Shown one piece after another: positions 8,184 to 18,144 of a DNA stretch of 64,000 nucleotides (its first letter is position 1; each line of letters begins with the position of its first letter). Below the pieces are notes generated by a model. That model searched no databases. It saw only the letters and a list, made by a program, of their open reading frames with translations, and was not told the origin of the DNA. This stretch comes from Paramagnetospirillum magnetotacticum MS-1. Its GTDB lineage: Bacteria; Pseudomonadota; Alphaproteobacteria; Rhodospirillales; Magnetospirillaceae. Location of the stretch: assembly GCF_000829825.1 (NCBI RefSeq), contig NZ_JXSL01000028.1, positions 161,587 through 225,586 of the forward strand. The letters run 5' to 3'. The position numbers were made by a program, and so were the translations under genes.

Positions 8184-10394
8184 TCACACGGCATAGCCCA
8201 GGCGCAAGGCGCCCCAGTGGCGCCCCTTCACCATGATGGGCGAGGAAACGTCGATCATCAGCACGCTCTTGTCACCCATCTGCCGCCGATAGGTCTGGAC
8301 CAGCGACGGCTTGGACGTATTGCGCGCGGCGGCCAGCCCGGTGGGATCGGTGAACATGCGCCGGTTGCGGCAATTGGCGTCGTTCCACACCGGATCGCTG
8401 CCCTGGGGCTGGGAGAATTTGGTGTTGTGGGTGGGCAGATAGCCGTTGCGGTCGACGCCGACGCAGAACACCGCCTTGGGGAATTGGACCAGGGCCTTTT
8501 CCTGAACCTCGGGAAACAGCCGGTCGGTGAGATCGGCGAAGGGCGCCGAGACCTGCTGCGGTGACGTGCCTGGGATGGGCTGATAGGTTTCGTCGAACAG
8601 CTTTTCCAAACTGATCTCGCCCCGCTCCACGGCACTCTCCAACCGGCGGGAAAGATCGGCGGCCCCGGTCTTGACGAATTCGGCGAAGGCCAAATCGTCG
8701 TTATGGGTCATCTGCTCTTCGTCCTTGATGGCGGCCAGGAAGGAATCCACCTCGGCATGCAACGAATCGGCCTTGGCCGACAATTGCCGGGCGGAGTCCA
8801 GGACGTCGGCGGCAATCTGACCGCTGGACGAGGTCGCCGCACTCACCGACTGGATGCTGTCGGTCACCGTCAAGGCCCCCACTGCCGCCTGCTGAACGTT
8901 ACGGGCGATTTCCTGGGTGGCGGAATCCTGCTGATCCACCGCCTGGGCGATCTCGGCGGAGATGGCGTCGATCTCGGTGATGGTGCCGTTGATATGGGCG
9001 ATGGCGCCCACCGCCGCATTGGTGCGGCTTTGGACAACGCTGATCTGGCTGGCGATCTCCTCGGTGGCCCTGGCGGTCTGGGTGGCCAGGGTCTTGACCT
9101 CGCCCGCCACCACGGCGAATCCCTTGCCCGCCTCGCCGGCCCTGGCCGCCTCGATGGTGGCGTTGAGCGCCAGAAGATTGGTCTGGGCGGCGATGGAATT
9201 GATCAGATCCACCACTTCGCCAATGCGCTGAGTGGCCTCGGCCAGGCCGCGCACGATATCGGTGGCTTCCTCGGATTCGCGGGCCGCGGTACGGGCCATG
9301 GAACTGGAATGGCTGACCCGGCGGCCGATTTCCTTGATGGAGGCCGACAGTTCCTCGGCACCCGCCGCCACTGAATTGACATTGTCGGAGGCCTGGGCGG
9401 CGGCGTTGGACACGGCCTCGGATTGCAGTTTCACCGTCTCGGAGATGGAAGCCATCTCGCCCGCCGTCTTTTGCATATGGCCGGAGGCATCGACCACCGC
9501 CTCCAGGGTTCCGGTAACGCTGGCTTCGAACCGGGCGGCGTGTTGTTCCATGGCGATGCGCCGCTGTTCCTTGGCCTCCTGATCGGCCTGCTGGGCCCGT
9601 TCGAGTTCGTGGGCGCGGCGCTTGTTGGCCTTGAACACCTCCACCGCCGCCGCCATTTCAGCGATTTCGTCGCCGCGGTCGAGGAAGGGCACGTTCACGT
9701 CCAGATCATCGCCAGCCAGGCGGCCCATCACACGGGTGATCTCGCTCACCGGCCCGGCGATCATGCGGCCCATGGCCAGAGTGGCCAGCGCCCCGATCAG
9801 CAGGAAGATTCCGAGGACCAGGGCATAATTCACTTCCGTGGACGCGGCCAGGGAAGCGGTATCGCGATAATCTTCGGCGGCGCGGGACGCGGCCTGGGAC
9901 GCCAATCCCCTCAGATCGGCGCGCAACCCGTCATATTCGATCTCGGTGGCGCCCATCATGGACAGAGCGGTGATATGGTCGCTGTCATACATGCCAAGAA
10001 CGTCACCGGCGGCCAGGACGTAATCCTTGACGTGCTTGGCCATGGCGGGCTCGGCGGCCATGGCCTTGAGCAATTGGTTGGCCTTGTCGCTGAAGGCTTT
10101 CACATCGGCGTTCAGCTGTTTGTCCAGCTGGGCGATCTTGTCCTTGTCCTCCTTGGCCGCCTTCCAGCCCAGAATGCGATACAGATTCGACTCGATGGTC
10201 GCCGCCATTCCATCAAGTTCAGCCGCCGCACGGCTATTGGCGAAGGAGGTGTTGACCATGGAGTCCATGGCCAGATTCTGCCGCGCCATGGCGAAGTGAA
10301 AGACCACCCCCAGCACCAGCATCGAGGTGATCAAGATGGCGGGTGCGACGAAAACTTTAATGAGAATCCGGGCATTGGCAATCAAGGCAAGCAT
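8184..10394 (-). CDS. methyl-accepting chemotaxis protein with C-terminal sensory domain
   Basis: A 736-residue protein. The start [10 protein letters not shown] has GGGAGGG eight bases upstream; a further in-frame ATG at 10457 has none. TM1 is at ~10-32, followed by a helical periplasmic domain to ~188, TM2 at ~189-208, HAMP, then the signalling domain with the hairpin tip ([20 protein letters not shown]). The last ~115 residues after the signalling domain form an extra domain with conserved Asp/Asn/Trp positions ([15 protein letters not shown] to [11 protein letters not shown]) that resembles a Cache/PAS-like ligand fold. Chemoreceptors relay ligand binding to CheA-CheW. It is divergent from the pxp genes, and no other che gene is nearby. 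Confidence 0.9.
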   Translation of the reverse strand: MLALIANARILIKVFVAPAILITSMLVLGVVFHFAMARQNLAMDSMVNTSFANSRAAAELDGMAATIESNLYRILGWKAAKEDKDKIAQLDKQLNADVKAFSDKANQLLKAMAAEPAMAKHVKDYVLAAGDVLGMYDSDHITALSMMGATEIEYDGLRADLRGLASQAASRAAEDYRDTASLAASTEVNYALVLGIFLLIGALATLAMGRMIAGPVSEITRVMGRLAGDDLDVNVPFLDRGDEIAEMAAAVEVFKANKRRAHELERAQQADQEAKEQRRIAMEQHAARFEASVTGTLEAVVDASGHMQKTAGEMASISETVKLQSEAVSNAAAQASDNVNSVAAGAEELSASIKEIGRRVSHSSSMARTAARESEEATDIVRGLAEATQRIGEVVDLINSIAAQTNLLALNATIEAARAGEAGKGFAVVAGEVKTLATQTARATEEIASQISVVQSRTNAAVGAIAHINGTITEIDAISAEIAQAVDQQDSATQEIARNVQQAAVGALTVTDSIQSVSAATSSSGQIAADVLDSARQLSAKADSLHAEVDSFLAAIKDEEQMTHNDDLAFAEFVKTGAADLSRRLESAVERGEISLEKLFDETYQPIPGTSPQQVSAPFADLTDRLFPEVQEKALVQFPKAVFCVGVDRNGYLPTHNTKFSQPQGSDPVWNDANCRNRRMFTDPTGLAAARNTSKPSLVQTYRRQMGDKSVLMIDVSSPIMVKGRHWGALRLGYAV

Positions 10395-10588
10395 TAAACC
10401 CTCCCAGGCCCATGGTCGCGTTATCCCCCTTCTCTTAATTCTGGAAGGGTTGCGCACGAAGCGCGTTGGAGCGACCGGAACGACCTGACTCCGAGCCTAC
10501 ATGCTTCACCTCCGTTTCGCCATAGCGCCGAAGCGAAACTGCGTCATATCCATCTCCCCTGGTCAGACGCTTTCAACCCTGGTTCACT

Positions 10589-11323
10589 ATGGCCATGACC
10601 AAGGACGCCATTCGCATCACCGATCTGGGCGACACCGCCTTTAATGTCGAGTTCGGCGACGCCATCGATCCCGTCACCAATGCAAAGGTGACGGCGCTGG
10701 CCGGTGCCGTGCGCCTTGCCCGCCAAGGCGGCGGCCTTGCCGGTCTGGTGGAAACCATTCCCACCTTCCGTTCGCTGATGATCCAATACGATCCGCTGGC
10801 CGCCGACCGGGCCGGGCTGGAAGCCGAAATCCTTGCCCTGGCCCGCGCAAACGCCGAGGCACCCACGGCCAAGGGCCGAAGCTGGGTCATTCCCGCCTGC
10901 TATGACGCGGATCTGGGCGAGGATCTGGACCAACTGGGCCAGCGGGCGGGTCTGTCGCGAGACCAGATGATCGGCCTGCATACGGGGACCGAGTTCACGG
11001 TTCATATGCTGGGCTTCATGCCCGGCTTCGCCTATATGGGCGGCCTGCCCGAAGCCCTGCGCCAGCCGCGACGCGCCTCGCCCCGCCTCAAAGTGCCGCC
11101 GGGCTCGGTGGCGGTGGCCGAGTCCTTATGCGCCGTCTACCCTTGGGAAAGCCCTGGCGGCTGGCATCTGATCGGCCAAACTCCGGTGAGATTCTTCGAC
11201 AATACCCGCAGTCCGCCCGCCCTGCTGGCCGCGGGCGACCGGGTGCGCTTTCGCGCCATGGACCGGGCCGAGTTCGAGGCCGCCCGCAAAGATCCCAGCC
11301 CGCTGATGCCGGAGGGAAGCTGA
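10589..11323 (+). CDS. pxpB: 5-oxoprolinase subunit PxpB
   Basis: A 244-residue protein of the KipI/PxpB family (carboxyltransferase domain subdomain C/D). The signature stretch FTVHMLGFMPGFAYMGGLP is present, followed by PRLKVPPGSVAVAESLCAVYPWESPGGWHLIG. PxpB works with PxpC and PxpA to hydrolyse 5-oxoproline to glutamate with ATP, removing a damage product of glutamine and glutamate. pxpC starts three bases after its stop. The ATG at 10589 has a second ATG two codons later as an alternative. Confidence 0.92.
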   Translation: MAMTKDAIRITDLGDTAFNVEFGDAIDPVTNAKVTALAGAVRLARQGGGLAGLVETIPTFRSLMIQYDPLAADRAGLEAEILALARANAEAPTAKGRSWVIPACYDADLGEDLDQLGQRAGLSRDQMIGLHTGTEFTVHMLGFMPGFAYMGGLPEALRQPRRASPRLKVPPGSVAVAESLCAVYPWESPGGWHLIGQTPVRFFDNTRSPPALLAAGDRVRFRAMDRAEFEAARKDPSPLMPEGS

Positions 11324-11325
11324 CC

Positions 11326-12366
11326 ATGCCCAATGGTCTCGAAATCATCCATCCCGGCCTTTTCACCACCATCCAGGACCTGGGCCGTTTCGGCTTCCAG
11401 GATCTGGGAGTGCCCCCGTCCGGCGCCCTGGACACTATCGGCTTGCGCCTGGCCAATGCCCTGGTGGGAAATGCGGCGGGCGAGGCCTGCCTGGAAATCA
11501 GCTATATGGGGCCGGTGATCCGCGTCGCCGTGGACTCGGTGCGCATCGCCGTATCGGGTAAGGTCCGGCTGGCCATCGCCGATGGCGGAACGCCCCGGCC
11601 GGTAGACTCCAACCGTTCGCACCGGCTCAAGCGCGGCGACACCCTTACCGTCGGCGCGGTGGACGGGGCATCCACCGCCTATCTTGCCATCGAGGGCGGT
11701 TTCGCCCTCGCTCCCGTGATGGGCAGCCTGTCAAGCTATGGCCGCGCCGGGCTGGGGCCGCTGGGCGGGCGGCCCCCGGCGGCGGGAACCATCCTCCCGC
11801 TCCGCCTCGCCCAATGCCGCGACGCCGAGGACGTCACCTTCGCCAAGCCCATGGATTACGGCCAGGGCCCCATCCGGGTGGTGCTTGGCCCCCAGGCCGA
11901 CGCCTTCACCCAAGACGCCGTCGCCACCTTGCTGGCATCAATCTACCGCGTCACCCAGGAGGCCGACCGCATGGGCCTGCGCCTGGAAGGCTCCAAACTG
12001 GCTCATCGCGCCTCGGCGGATATTGCCTCAGACGGGCTGGTCAGCGGCTGTATCCAGGTGCCGGGCAGCGGCGCGCCCATCATCGTGCTGGCCGATCATC
12101 AGACGGTGGGCGGCTATGCCAAGATCGCCACGGTGATCTCGGCCGATCTGCCCCGGCTGGGGCGCGTCGTGCCGGGAACCTCTCTCACCTTCGCCGCCCA
12201 AAGCGTGGCCGAGGCCGAAGCCATCCGCCGCGCCCAGGAGCGTGAGATCGAACGGCTGATCCGTGGGATCATTCCCGTCCCGTCCACAGGCGTCGATCTC
12301 GACGCCCTCTATGGCGCCGACCTGATCTCGGGCATGGTGGACGCGGTCAGCGGACAGGGAAGGTAG
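11326..12366 (+). CDS. pxpC: 5-oxoprolinase subunit PxpC
   Basis: A 346-residue protein of the biotin-dependent carboxyltransferase-like KipA/PxpC family. It begins with the typical LEIIHPGLFTTIQDLGRFGF and GVPPSGALD motifs and continues with LAIEGGFALAPVMGS and the C-terminal PIIVLADHQTVGGYAKIATV stretch. GGAGGGAAG lies directly before its ATG. It partners with PxpB in the ATP-dependent phosphorylation step proposed for 5-oxoproline opening. It sits between pxpB and pxpA in one transcription unit. Confidence 0.93.
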   Translation: MPNGLEIIHPGLFTTIQDLGRFGFQDLGVPPSGALDTIGLRLANALVGNAAGEACLEISYMGPVIRVAVDSVRIAVSGKVRLAIADGGTPRPVDSNRSHRLKRGDTLTVGAVDGASTAYLAIEGGFALAPVMGSLSSYGRAGLGPLGGRPPAAGTILPLRLAQCRDAEDVTFAKPMDYGQGPIRVVLGPQADAFTQDAVATLLASIYRVTQEADRMGLRLEGSKLAHRASADIASDGLVSGCIQVPGSGAPIIVLADHQTVGGYAKIATVISADLPRLGRVVPGTSLTFAAQSVAEAEAIRRAQEREIERLIRGIIPVPSTGVDLDALYGADLISGMVDAVSGQGR

Positions 12367-12374
12367 CGGCCATC

Positions 12375-13127
12375 ATGCTGCGCGTGGATTTGAATTCCGA
12401 TCTTGGCGAGGCCATGGGCGATGACGAGGCCATGCTGGGCATCGTGTCGTCCGCCAATATCGCCTGTGGCTTCCATGCCGGAAATGCCATGGTCATGACC
12501 CATACCGTGCAGGCAGCCCTGGCCAAGGGCGTGGGCATCGGCGCCCACCCCGGCTATGCCGACCTCGAAGGCTTCGGGCGGCGCCCCATGGCCCTGTCAT
12601 CGGCCGAGATCGAGGCCATCATGGCCTATCAGATCGGCGCCCTCCAAGGCATCGCCAAGGCCCACAATGCCATGGTCCGCCACGTCAAACCCCACGGAGC
12701 GCTGAGCAACCTTGCCGCCATCGACCTTGAGGTCGCCCTGTCGGTGGCACGCGCCATCCACGCCAGTGATCCCGGCCTGATCTTCCTGGCCCCTGCCGGT
12801 TCAGCCATGGTCACCGCCGGGCATAAGCTCGGACTATTCGTGGCCGAAGAAGTCTTCGCCGACCGCAATTACGACGATCACGGCAATCTGGTGCCCCGCT
12901 CCCACCCCCAGGCCATGGTCCACGACCCGAACCAAGCCGCCGCCAATGTGCTGCGCATGGTGACCCAAGGACTCTTGCGCTCGGTCAACGGCAAGGACAT
13001 ACCCTGCCGCGCCCAGTCGGTCTGCGTCCATGGCGACGATACGAACGCCGTCACCCTGGCCCGCCACCTACGCGAGACGCTCACCGCTGCGGGGGTAGAC
13101 ATCGTGCCGCTGGCCGGTTTGGCGTAG
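12375..13127 (+). CDS. pxpA: 5-oxoprolinase subunit PxpA (LamB/YcsF family)
   Basis: A 250-residue protein of the LamB/YcsF family. The N terminus DLNSDLGEAMGDDEAML and the IACGFHAGNAMVM segment are diagnostic, as are the VRHVKPHGALSN and SVCVHGDD motifs carrying probable metal and catalytic His/Asp residues. It is the third gene of the pxp operon, eight bases after pxpC. All three subunits have normal length. A repeat-rich non-coding stretch follows. Confidence 0.93.
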   Translation: MLRVDLNSDLGEAMGDDEAMLGIVSSANIACGFHAGNAMVMTHTVQAALAKGVGIGAHPGYADLEGFGRRPMALSSAEIEAIMAYQIGALQGIAKAHNAMVRHVKPHGALSNLAAIDLEVALSVARAIHASDPGLIFLAPAGSAMVTAGHKLGLFVAEEVFADRNYDDHGNLVPRSHPQAMVHDPNQAAANVLRMVTQGLLRSVNGKDIPCRAQSVCVHGDDTNAVTLARHLRETLTAAGVDIVPLAGLA

Positions 13128-13144
13128 GTTATCCTTCGGAAGAG

Positions 13145-13192
13145 CCTTGGGCTCCGCCCAAACCCGCCAAAGGGCAAGGCCCTTTGGGAACC
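13145..13192 (+). repeat. left arm of a 48-bp inverted repeat pair
   Basis: This segment carries GGGCTCCGCCCAAACCCGCC and CCCTTTGGGAACC. Its reverse complement matches 13559-13606 with only about a dozen or fewer differences over 48 bp. The two arms flank about 366 bp. The sequence style matches dispersed intergenic repeats of GC-rich alphaproteobacteria. Confidence 0.8.
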
Positions 13193-13382
13193 CCGTCGAT
13201 TTACCCTGGGGAATAGTGAGGGGACCCACCGCCCCCTCACGCGTGATTATCCAAGAAAGGACATGAAGATGCGAGCAGCGCGGATCAGCGCACCCACATC
13301 CACTTTGCATCGGAACGTTATGGCGATATCCACCATATGCGTCTCCACTGACTGAGTGTCATTTGAGAAATCGCACAGATGG

Positions 13383-13496
13383 GCGAGGTCTGCTGACGTT
13401 TAGCGCCCGATGCACAGTTGGACGAGTCCTGTGGATTTTAGCGTCCGCACACGGTTCGGCGAGACCCGGTGATATTTAGCGCCTGATTGAGAATAC
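13383..13496. repeat. three degenerate 38-bp tandem units
   Basis: The core TTTAGCG occurs at 13399, 13437 and 13475, exactly 38 bp apart, each followed by a C/T-CCG or CCTG context and preceded by a related GCGAG/ACGAG-rich part. Three spaced copies at fixed period resemble the multiple terminal repeats at the ends of some insertion sequences (for example IS21 relatives) or a decayed regulator-binding array. No ORF is supported between 13128 and 13689. Confidence 0.6.
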
Positions 13497-13558
13497 GTAA
13501 CGGGTCGCAGCAAGGCAAGAAAATCGAGAGCGTATCCCCAGAATCAACTCCACGACCC

Positions 13559-13606
13559 GGTTCCCAAAGGGCCCCGCCCTTTGGCGGGTATGGGCGGAGC
13601 CCATGA
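13559..13606 (-). repeat. right arm of the 48-bp inverted repeat pair
   Basis: Inverted partner of 13145-13192, carrying GGTTCCCAAAGGGCC and GGCGGGTATGGGCGGAGCCC. It ends about 30 bp before the aspS terminator. Confidence 0.8.
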
Positions 13607-13637
13607 ACTCGGCGACAGCCGATCTCGTTCGCCCATG

Positions 13638-13661
13638 AAAAAAGGGGGCCGAAGCCCCCTT
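13638..13661 (-). terminator. rho-independent terminator of aspS
   Basis: GGGGGC (13644-13649) and GCCCCC (13654-13659) form a stem around CGAA. On the minus strand the stem is followed by six T residues (AAAAAA at 13638-13643 on the plus strand). It lies about 30 bp after the aspS stop. Confidence 0.9.
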
Positions 13662-13689
13662 CTCACTCTTTCACGGAACAGAACGGGCC

Positions 13690-15486
13690 TCAGCCCTCCT
13701 TGACCTCTTTCTTCGGCTTGGGCAGGTCCACCTTGATGTGGAGTTCGCGCAGGCGTTCCATGGTGATTTCGGCGGGCGCCTGCATGAGGAGGTCCTGGGC
13801 CTGCTGGTTCATGGGGAACAGGATGATTTCCCGGATATTGGGCTGATCGGCCAGCAGCATGACGATGCGATCGACGCCGGGGGCGGAGCCGCCGTGGGGC
13901 GGTGCGCCGAACTTGAAGGCGTTGAGCATGCCGCCGAAATGCTCTTCCACATGGGCGGCGGAGTAGCCAGCGATCTCGAAGGCCTTGTACATGATGTCGG
14001 GGCGGTGGTTCCGGATGGCGCCCGAGGACAGTTCGACGCCGTTACAGACGATGTCGTACTGATAGGCGTTGATGGTCAGCGGGTCCTGATTGAGGAGCGC
14101 GTCCATGCCGCCCTGGGGCATGGAGAAGGGATTGTGGGAGAATTCCACCAGGCCCGTCTCCTCGTTGATTTCGTACATGGGGAAATCGACGGTCCAGCAG
14201 AACTTGAAGACGTCCTTTTCCAACAGGTCCAGTTCGTTGCCGATCTTGGTGCGGACCAGACCGGCGAATTTGGCGGCGGGCAGTTCCTTGTCGCAGGCGA
14301 AGAACACCGCGTCGCCATCCTTGAGATTGGCGGCGGCCTTGATGGCCTCGACACGGGCGGGTTCCAGGTTCTTGGCGATGGGTCCCTTGGGACCATCGGC
14401 GGCGAACTGGATATAGCCCAGGCCACCGGCGCCGTTCTCGCGCGCCCATTCGTTGAGCTTGTCGAACCAAGATCGCGGCTGACCGGCGGCGCCCGGCGCG
14501 GGGATGGCGCGCACCACGGACCCCTTGTCCACCAGCTTGGCGAACAGGCCGAAGCCGGAACCCCGGAAGGGCTCGGTCACATCGGCGATGATGATGGGGT
14601 TGCGCAGATCGGGCTTGTCCGAGCCGTATTTCAGCATGGCATCGGCATAGGTGATGCGGGGGAAGGGCGCGGGCGTCACGGCGCGGCCCTTGCCGAATTC
14701 CTTGAACACGCCTTCCAGCACCGGCTCGATGGCGGCGAAGACGTCGTCTTGGGTGACATAGCTCATCTCGAAGTCGAGCTGGTAGAACTCACCCGGAGAG
14801 CGGTCGGCGCGGCCCGCCTCGTCGCGGAAGCAGGGCGCGATCTGGAAATACTTGTCGAAGCCCGCCACCATCAACAGCTGCTTGAACTGCTGCGGCGCCT
14901 GGGGCAGGGCATAGAACTTGCCGGGATGGATGCGGCTCGGCACCAGATAGTCGCGGGCACCCTCGGGGCTGCTGGCGGTCAGGATGGGGGTCTGGAACTC
15001 GGTGAAGCCCTGGCCGATCATGGCCTGACGCAGATAGGCGATGACGCGCGAGCGCAGCATCATATTGGCATGCACCTCTTCGCGGCGCAGATCGAGGAAG
15101 CGGTAACGCAGGCGCATATCCTCGGGATATTCCTGATCACCGGCCACCTGGATGGGCAGAACATCGGCGATGGACTGAATCTCGATCTCGGCCACCTGAA
15201 GCTCGATCTCGCCGGTGGCAAGCCGGGGATTGACGGTCTCGGCCGAGCGCTTGACCACCTTGCCCGTCACGGTGATGACGCTTTCGGGCCGCGCCTTTTC
15301 CAAGGTGGCGAAAACCGGGCTGCTGATATCGATCACGCACTGGGTCAGGCCGTAATGGTCGCGCAGATCCACGAACAGCAGATTGCCGTGGTCGCGCTTG
15401 CGGTGAACCCAACCCGACAGCCGAGCCTGGATGCCAGCGTCAGAGGCCTTCAACTGACCGCAGGTATGTGAGCGATAGACGTGCAT
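13690..15486 (-). CDS. aspS: aspartyl-tRNA synthetase
   Basis: A 598-residue bacterial-type class IIb synthetase, normal length. The N-terminal OB-fold anticodon-binding domain ([22 protein letters not shown]) is followed by the catalytic core, with the [11 protein letters not shown] flipping-loop region, motif 2 ([11 protein letters not shown]) and motif 3 near [13 protein letters not shown]; the bacterial GAD insertion lies between. It charges tRNA-Asp, and in many alphaproteobacteria lacking AsnRS also tRNA-Asn. The start MHVYRSHTC is chosen for the GAGGG site six bases upstream over an ATG 48 bases earlier. A strong terminator follows. Confidence 0.97.
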   Translation of the reverse strand: MHVYRSHTCGQLKASDAGIQARLSGWVHRKRDHGNLLFVDLRDHYGLTQCVIDISSPVFATLEKARPESVITVTGKVVKRSAETVNPRLATGEIELQVAEIEIQSIADVLPIQVAGDQEYPEDMRLRYRFLDLRREEVHANMMLRSRVIAYLRQAMIGQGFTEFQTPILTASSPEGARDYLVPSRIHPGKFYALPQAPQQFKQLLMVAGFDKYFQIAPCFRDEAGRADRSPGEFYQLDFEMSYVTQDDVFAAIEPVLEGVFKEFGKGRAVTPAPFPRITYADAMLKYGSDKPDLRNPIIIADVTEPFRGSGFGLFAKLVDKGSVVRAIPAPGAAGQPRSWFDKLNEWARENGAGGLGYIQFAADGPKGPIAKNLEPARVEAIKAAANLKDGDAVFFACDKELPAAKFAGLVRTKIGNELDLLEKDVFKFCWTVDFPMYEINEETGLVEFSHNPFSMPQGGMDALLNQDPLTINAYQYDIVCNGVELSSGAIRNHRPDIMYKAFEIAGYSAAHVEEHFGGMLNAFKFGAPPHGGSAPGVDRIVMLLADQPNIREIILFPMNQQAQDLLMQAPAEITMERLRELHIKVDLPKPKKEVKEG

Positions 15487-15669
15487 GAAACCCTCGTAGG
15501 CGCGCTTGAATCCAAAGCGGGAAGAAGGCATCCCGAGCCATATTTTGTCAAGGCGGGATAACCCGATATTTACCAGTTGGGGGCAAACTTCTCCCAGGCA
15601 TCCCGAGCCAGCGACGATCGGGGGGCCCGGCGACCAGAAGGTCGTCCGCTCTTGCCAGGATGGTAAGCC

Positions 15670-16272
15670 ATGACCGACGACGCCCCAGGTGTGCGCACCC
15701 TACTGCGCAATCTCGACTTTCGCAGCCACGATGTCATCGCCCGCACCCTTGGAGTGCTGGGATGCCGGAATCTGCTGTGCCTGGATCAGAGCCAGGATGC
15801 CGAGCATCATCTCAGGACCGAAATGGTCGATCTTCTGGTGGTCGATACCGATCTGGGCATGGACGAGGCCTGCGATCTGGTGCGGCGCATGCGCCGAAGA
15901 CTTTGCGCCGACAACGCCTTTGCGGTGACTGTCCTGCTCACCTCGGCCACGCAGCCGGAACTGAGCACCTACCTTCTCAATAGCGGCGCCGACGTGGTTC
16001 TGGCCAAGCCGGTCGACCCGGTCATGGTGGCGGGCCGCATCACCGCCCTGATCCGCCAGCGCCGCAGCTTCGTGGTGGCGGGCGATTATCTGGGCCCCGA
16101 CCGCCGGACCAGGGGCCGGCGCCCGGCCGAGCCCTCGGTGCCGAGAATTCCGGTTCCCAATCCGTTGCGCGAAATGTCCATCTCCTCCATGAGCAGAGAC
16201 GAGCTGCGCGAACGCATCCGGGTGAGCTGGGTGGCCCTGGACGAGTGCTGGGTCGATCATCGGGCGGCCTGA
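15670..16272 (+). CDS. receiver-domain protein with YxGPDRR tail
   Basis: A 200-residue protein. Residues ~10-130 form a CheY-like receiver, with [15 protein letters not shown] as the phospho-acceptor strand and VLAKPVDP as the conserved-lysine loop. After it comes [14 protein letters not shown], a short Arg-rich motif that recurs behind alphaproteobacterial receivers and in PilZ-like contexts, then a ~45-residue helical tail. No DNA-binding or enzymatic domain is present, so it probably acts by protein contacts. The spacing between probable key acidic residues at the N terminus is unusual (RTLLRNLDF instead of a DD pair), so phosphorylation may be weak or absent. It is divergent from aspS. 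Confidence 0.75.
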   Translation: MTDDAPGVRTLLRNLDFRSHDVIARTLGVLGCRNLLCLDQSQDAEHHLRTEMVDLLVVDTDLGMDEACDLVRRMRRRLCADNAFAVTVLLTSATQPELSTYLLNSGADVVLAKPVDPVMVAGRITALIRQRRSFVVAGDYLGPDRRTRGRRPAEPSVPRIPVPNPLREMSISSMSRDELRERIRVSWVALDECWVDHRAA

Positions 16273-16322
16273 TCGAGGCGCCCGCTTGCCCCAAAGCCCG
16301 CCAGGGTGTATCTGTGGCAGCC

Positions 16323-17519
16323 ATGCCGATGATCTCCGATACCGAGTCGCTTGCGGCTTTTTGCCGCCGACTGAAATCCGCCCCGTTCGTCACCGTCGAC
16401 ACCGAGTTCATGCGGGAGAAGACGTATTGGCCGCAGCTCTGCCTGGTCCAGGTGGCCGGACCGGACGAGGCGCGCGCCATCGACCCGCTTGCGCCGGGCA
16501 TGGATCTTACGCCGCTGTTCGAGCTGATGGCCGACACCAATGTGCTGAAGGTGTTCCATGCCGCCCGCCAGGACGTGGAAATCTTCCTGCATCTGGCCGA
16601 CGCCATTCCAACCCCCATTTTCGACACCCAGATCGCCGCCATGGTCTGCGGCTTTGGCGATTCCGTGGGTTACGAAACTTTGGCCTCGCAATTGGCCAAG
16701 GCCCGCATCGACAAATCCATGCGCTTTACCGACTGGTCCATCCGGCCGCTGTCGGAAAAGCAGATCCAATACGCCCTGGCCGACGTCACCCATCTGCGCG
16801 TCGCCTACGAGAAGCTGGTACGCAAGCTGGAGCGGAATGGCCGCATCGAGTGGCTGTCCGAGGAAATGGCGCTGCTGACCGAGCCCGGCACCTACCGGGT
16901 CGATCCCGAGAATGCCTGGCGCCGGTTGAAGCCCCGCTCCACCTCGGGCCGCTTCCTGGCCGTTCTCAAGGAACTGGCCGCCTGGCGCGAGCGCGAGGCC
17001 CAGGAGCGCGACTTGCCGCGCCAGCGCATCCTCAGGGACGAGACCCTGACCGAGATCGCCGCCCATCACCCCACCGACACCCACGAACTGGGCCGCACGC
17101 GCGGCATCGGCAAGGGGCTGGTGGAAGGCAAGATGGGTCAGGCCATTTTGGAAGCGGTCAAGCGCGCCATGGCCATTCCCGAAGCCGACTGCCCCAAGCC
17201 CAGCGACCGGGTCGATGTACCCAAGGGCTTTGGGCCGGTGGTCGAGCTTCTCAAGGTCCTGCTCAAGATGAAGTGCGACGAGCACGGCGTGGCGGGCAAG
17301 CTGATCGCCAATTCCGCCGATATCGACGCCATTGCCGCCGATGATGATGCCGATGTTCCGGCTCTGCATGGCTGGCGCCGGGAATTGTTCGGCGAGGATG
17401 CCCTGAAGCTGAAGCATGGCCGTCTGGGCCTGGGCTTTTGCACCGATGGCCGCCGTCTGCGCACCGTGGCCATCGAGCCGGTCGAGGCCTGTTCCGCCGA
17501 GCCGGTGGCGGCAGACTGA
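16323..17519 (+). CDS. rnd: ribonuclease D
   Basis: A 398-residue protein. The DEDDy exonuclease domain fills the first ~190 residues: VDTEFMREKTYW (DxE), HAARQDVEIF, FDTQIAAM and YALADVTHL (Y...D). An HRDC domain follows at ~215-295 (LAAWREREAQERDLPRQRIL), and a second C-terminal HRDC-like region completes the protein. RNase D trims tRNA 3' ends using two metal ions. The start MPMISDTESL is 26 codons into a longer frame and matches family N termini. aspS-rnd-ppx-ppk proximity is a recurring alphaproteobacterial arrangement. The next gene begins two bases after the stop. Confidence 0.95.
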   Translation: MPMISDTESLAAFCRRLKSAPFVTVDTEFMREKTYWPQLCLVQVAGPDEARAIDPLAPGMDLTPLFELMADTNVLKVFHAARQDVEIFLHLADAIPTPIFDTQIAAMVCGFGDSVGYETLASQLAKARIDKSMRFTDWSIRPLSEKQIQYALADVTHLRVAYEKLVRKLERNGRIEWLSEEMALLTEPGTYRVDPENAWRRLKPRSTSGRFLAVLKELAAWREREAQERDLPRQRILRDETLTEIAAHHPTDTHELGRTRGIGKGLVEGKMGQAILEAVKRAMAIPEADCPKPSDRVDVPKGFGPVVELLKVLLKMKCDEHGVAGKLIANSADIDAIAADDDADVPALHGWRRELFGEDALKLKHGRLGLGFCTDGRRLRTVAIEPVEACSAEPVAAD

Positions 17520-17520
17520 C

Positions 17521-18144
17521 TTGGCCGGGCTCGGCTATTCCGACGCAAGGCGGCAAACCGCAGCCGCAGCCGGGGAGGCGCTGGCCCAGGGACAAGGTCC
17601 GGCCAAGGCCGCCCGCGCCGCCATTACCGCCACCGATTCCTTCTTCGATCGCGTCCGCGTCGCCTTGAAGCTGGATGAGCAACTGGCGAATCAGGCCTGC
17701 GCCGCGGGCTGTTCCTGGTGCTGCCACCAGATCGTCGCCATCACCGCGGCCGAGCTTGATCTGGTGGCCGAGGCCATCGCCGCCAAGCCGCCCAAGGCCC
17801 GCGCCGCCATCGCCGCCCGCGCCCGCGAGGCGGCGGCCAAAGGGGCCGGTCTGGACCAGCGGCAATGGTGGGCGGCCCGCATCCGCTGTCCCCTGCTGGA
17901 AGACGACGGGTTGTGCGGCATCCATGAGTCCCGCCCCCTGCCCTGCCGCGCCCATAATTCCGCCGATGCGGGGGCGTGTCGCCGTTCCTTCGAAGGCGAA
18001 GCGGTGCGCACGCCGGTTCTGGCCGCCCAGCAGGGCGTCTGGGCCCATGCCCAAACCGGGCTGGCCGAAGCCCTGGCCCAGGCGGGACAATCCGCCATGG
18101 GGTTGAACCTGGCTTTGGCGGTGGACGAACTGCTTAAGGGATGA
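17521..18144 (+). CDS. YkgJ-family cysteine-cluster protein
   Basis: A 207-residue protein starting at a TTG right after the rnd stop; no ATG or GTG gives a better N terminus. The CAAGCSWCC cluster at about residue 60 and the later CPLLEDDGLCGIHESRPLPC segment give the Cys pattern of the YkgJ (UPF0153) family, thought to coordinate zinc or an Fe-S cluster. The function is unknown. Translation is probably coupled to rnd. Its 3' end overlaps the convergent UPF0178 gene by 11 bases. Confidence 0.8.
   Translation: MAGLGYSDARRQTAAAAGEALAQGQGPAKAARAAITATDSFFDRVRVALKLDEQLANQACAAGCSWCCHQIVAITAAELDLVAEAIAAKPPKARAAIAARAREAAAKGAGLDQRQWWAARIRCPLLEDDGLCGIHESRPLPCRAHNSADAGACRRSFEGEAVRTPVLAAQQGVWAHAQTGLAEALAQAGQSAMGLNLALAVDELLKG

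Noticed and set aside
13383..13496. Possible short CRISPR array from units spaced 38 bp apart
   Set aside because: Only three units, with just a 7-bp conserved core and no constant repeat/variable spacer pattern; no cas genes in the window.
13738..15471. A plus-strand open frame of 577 codons opposite aspS
   Set aside because: Shadow of aspS in a GC-rich genome; no start signal or family motif.
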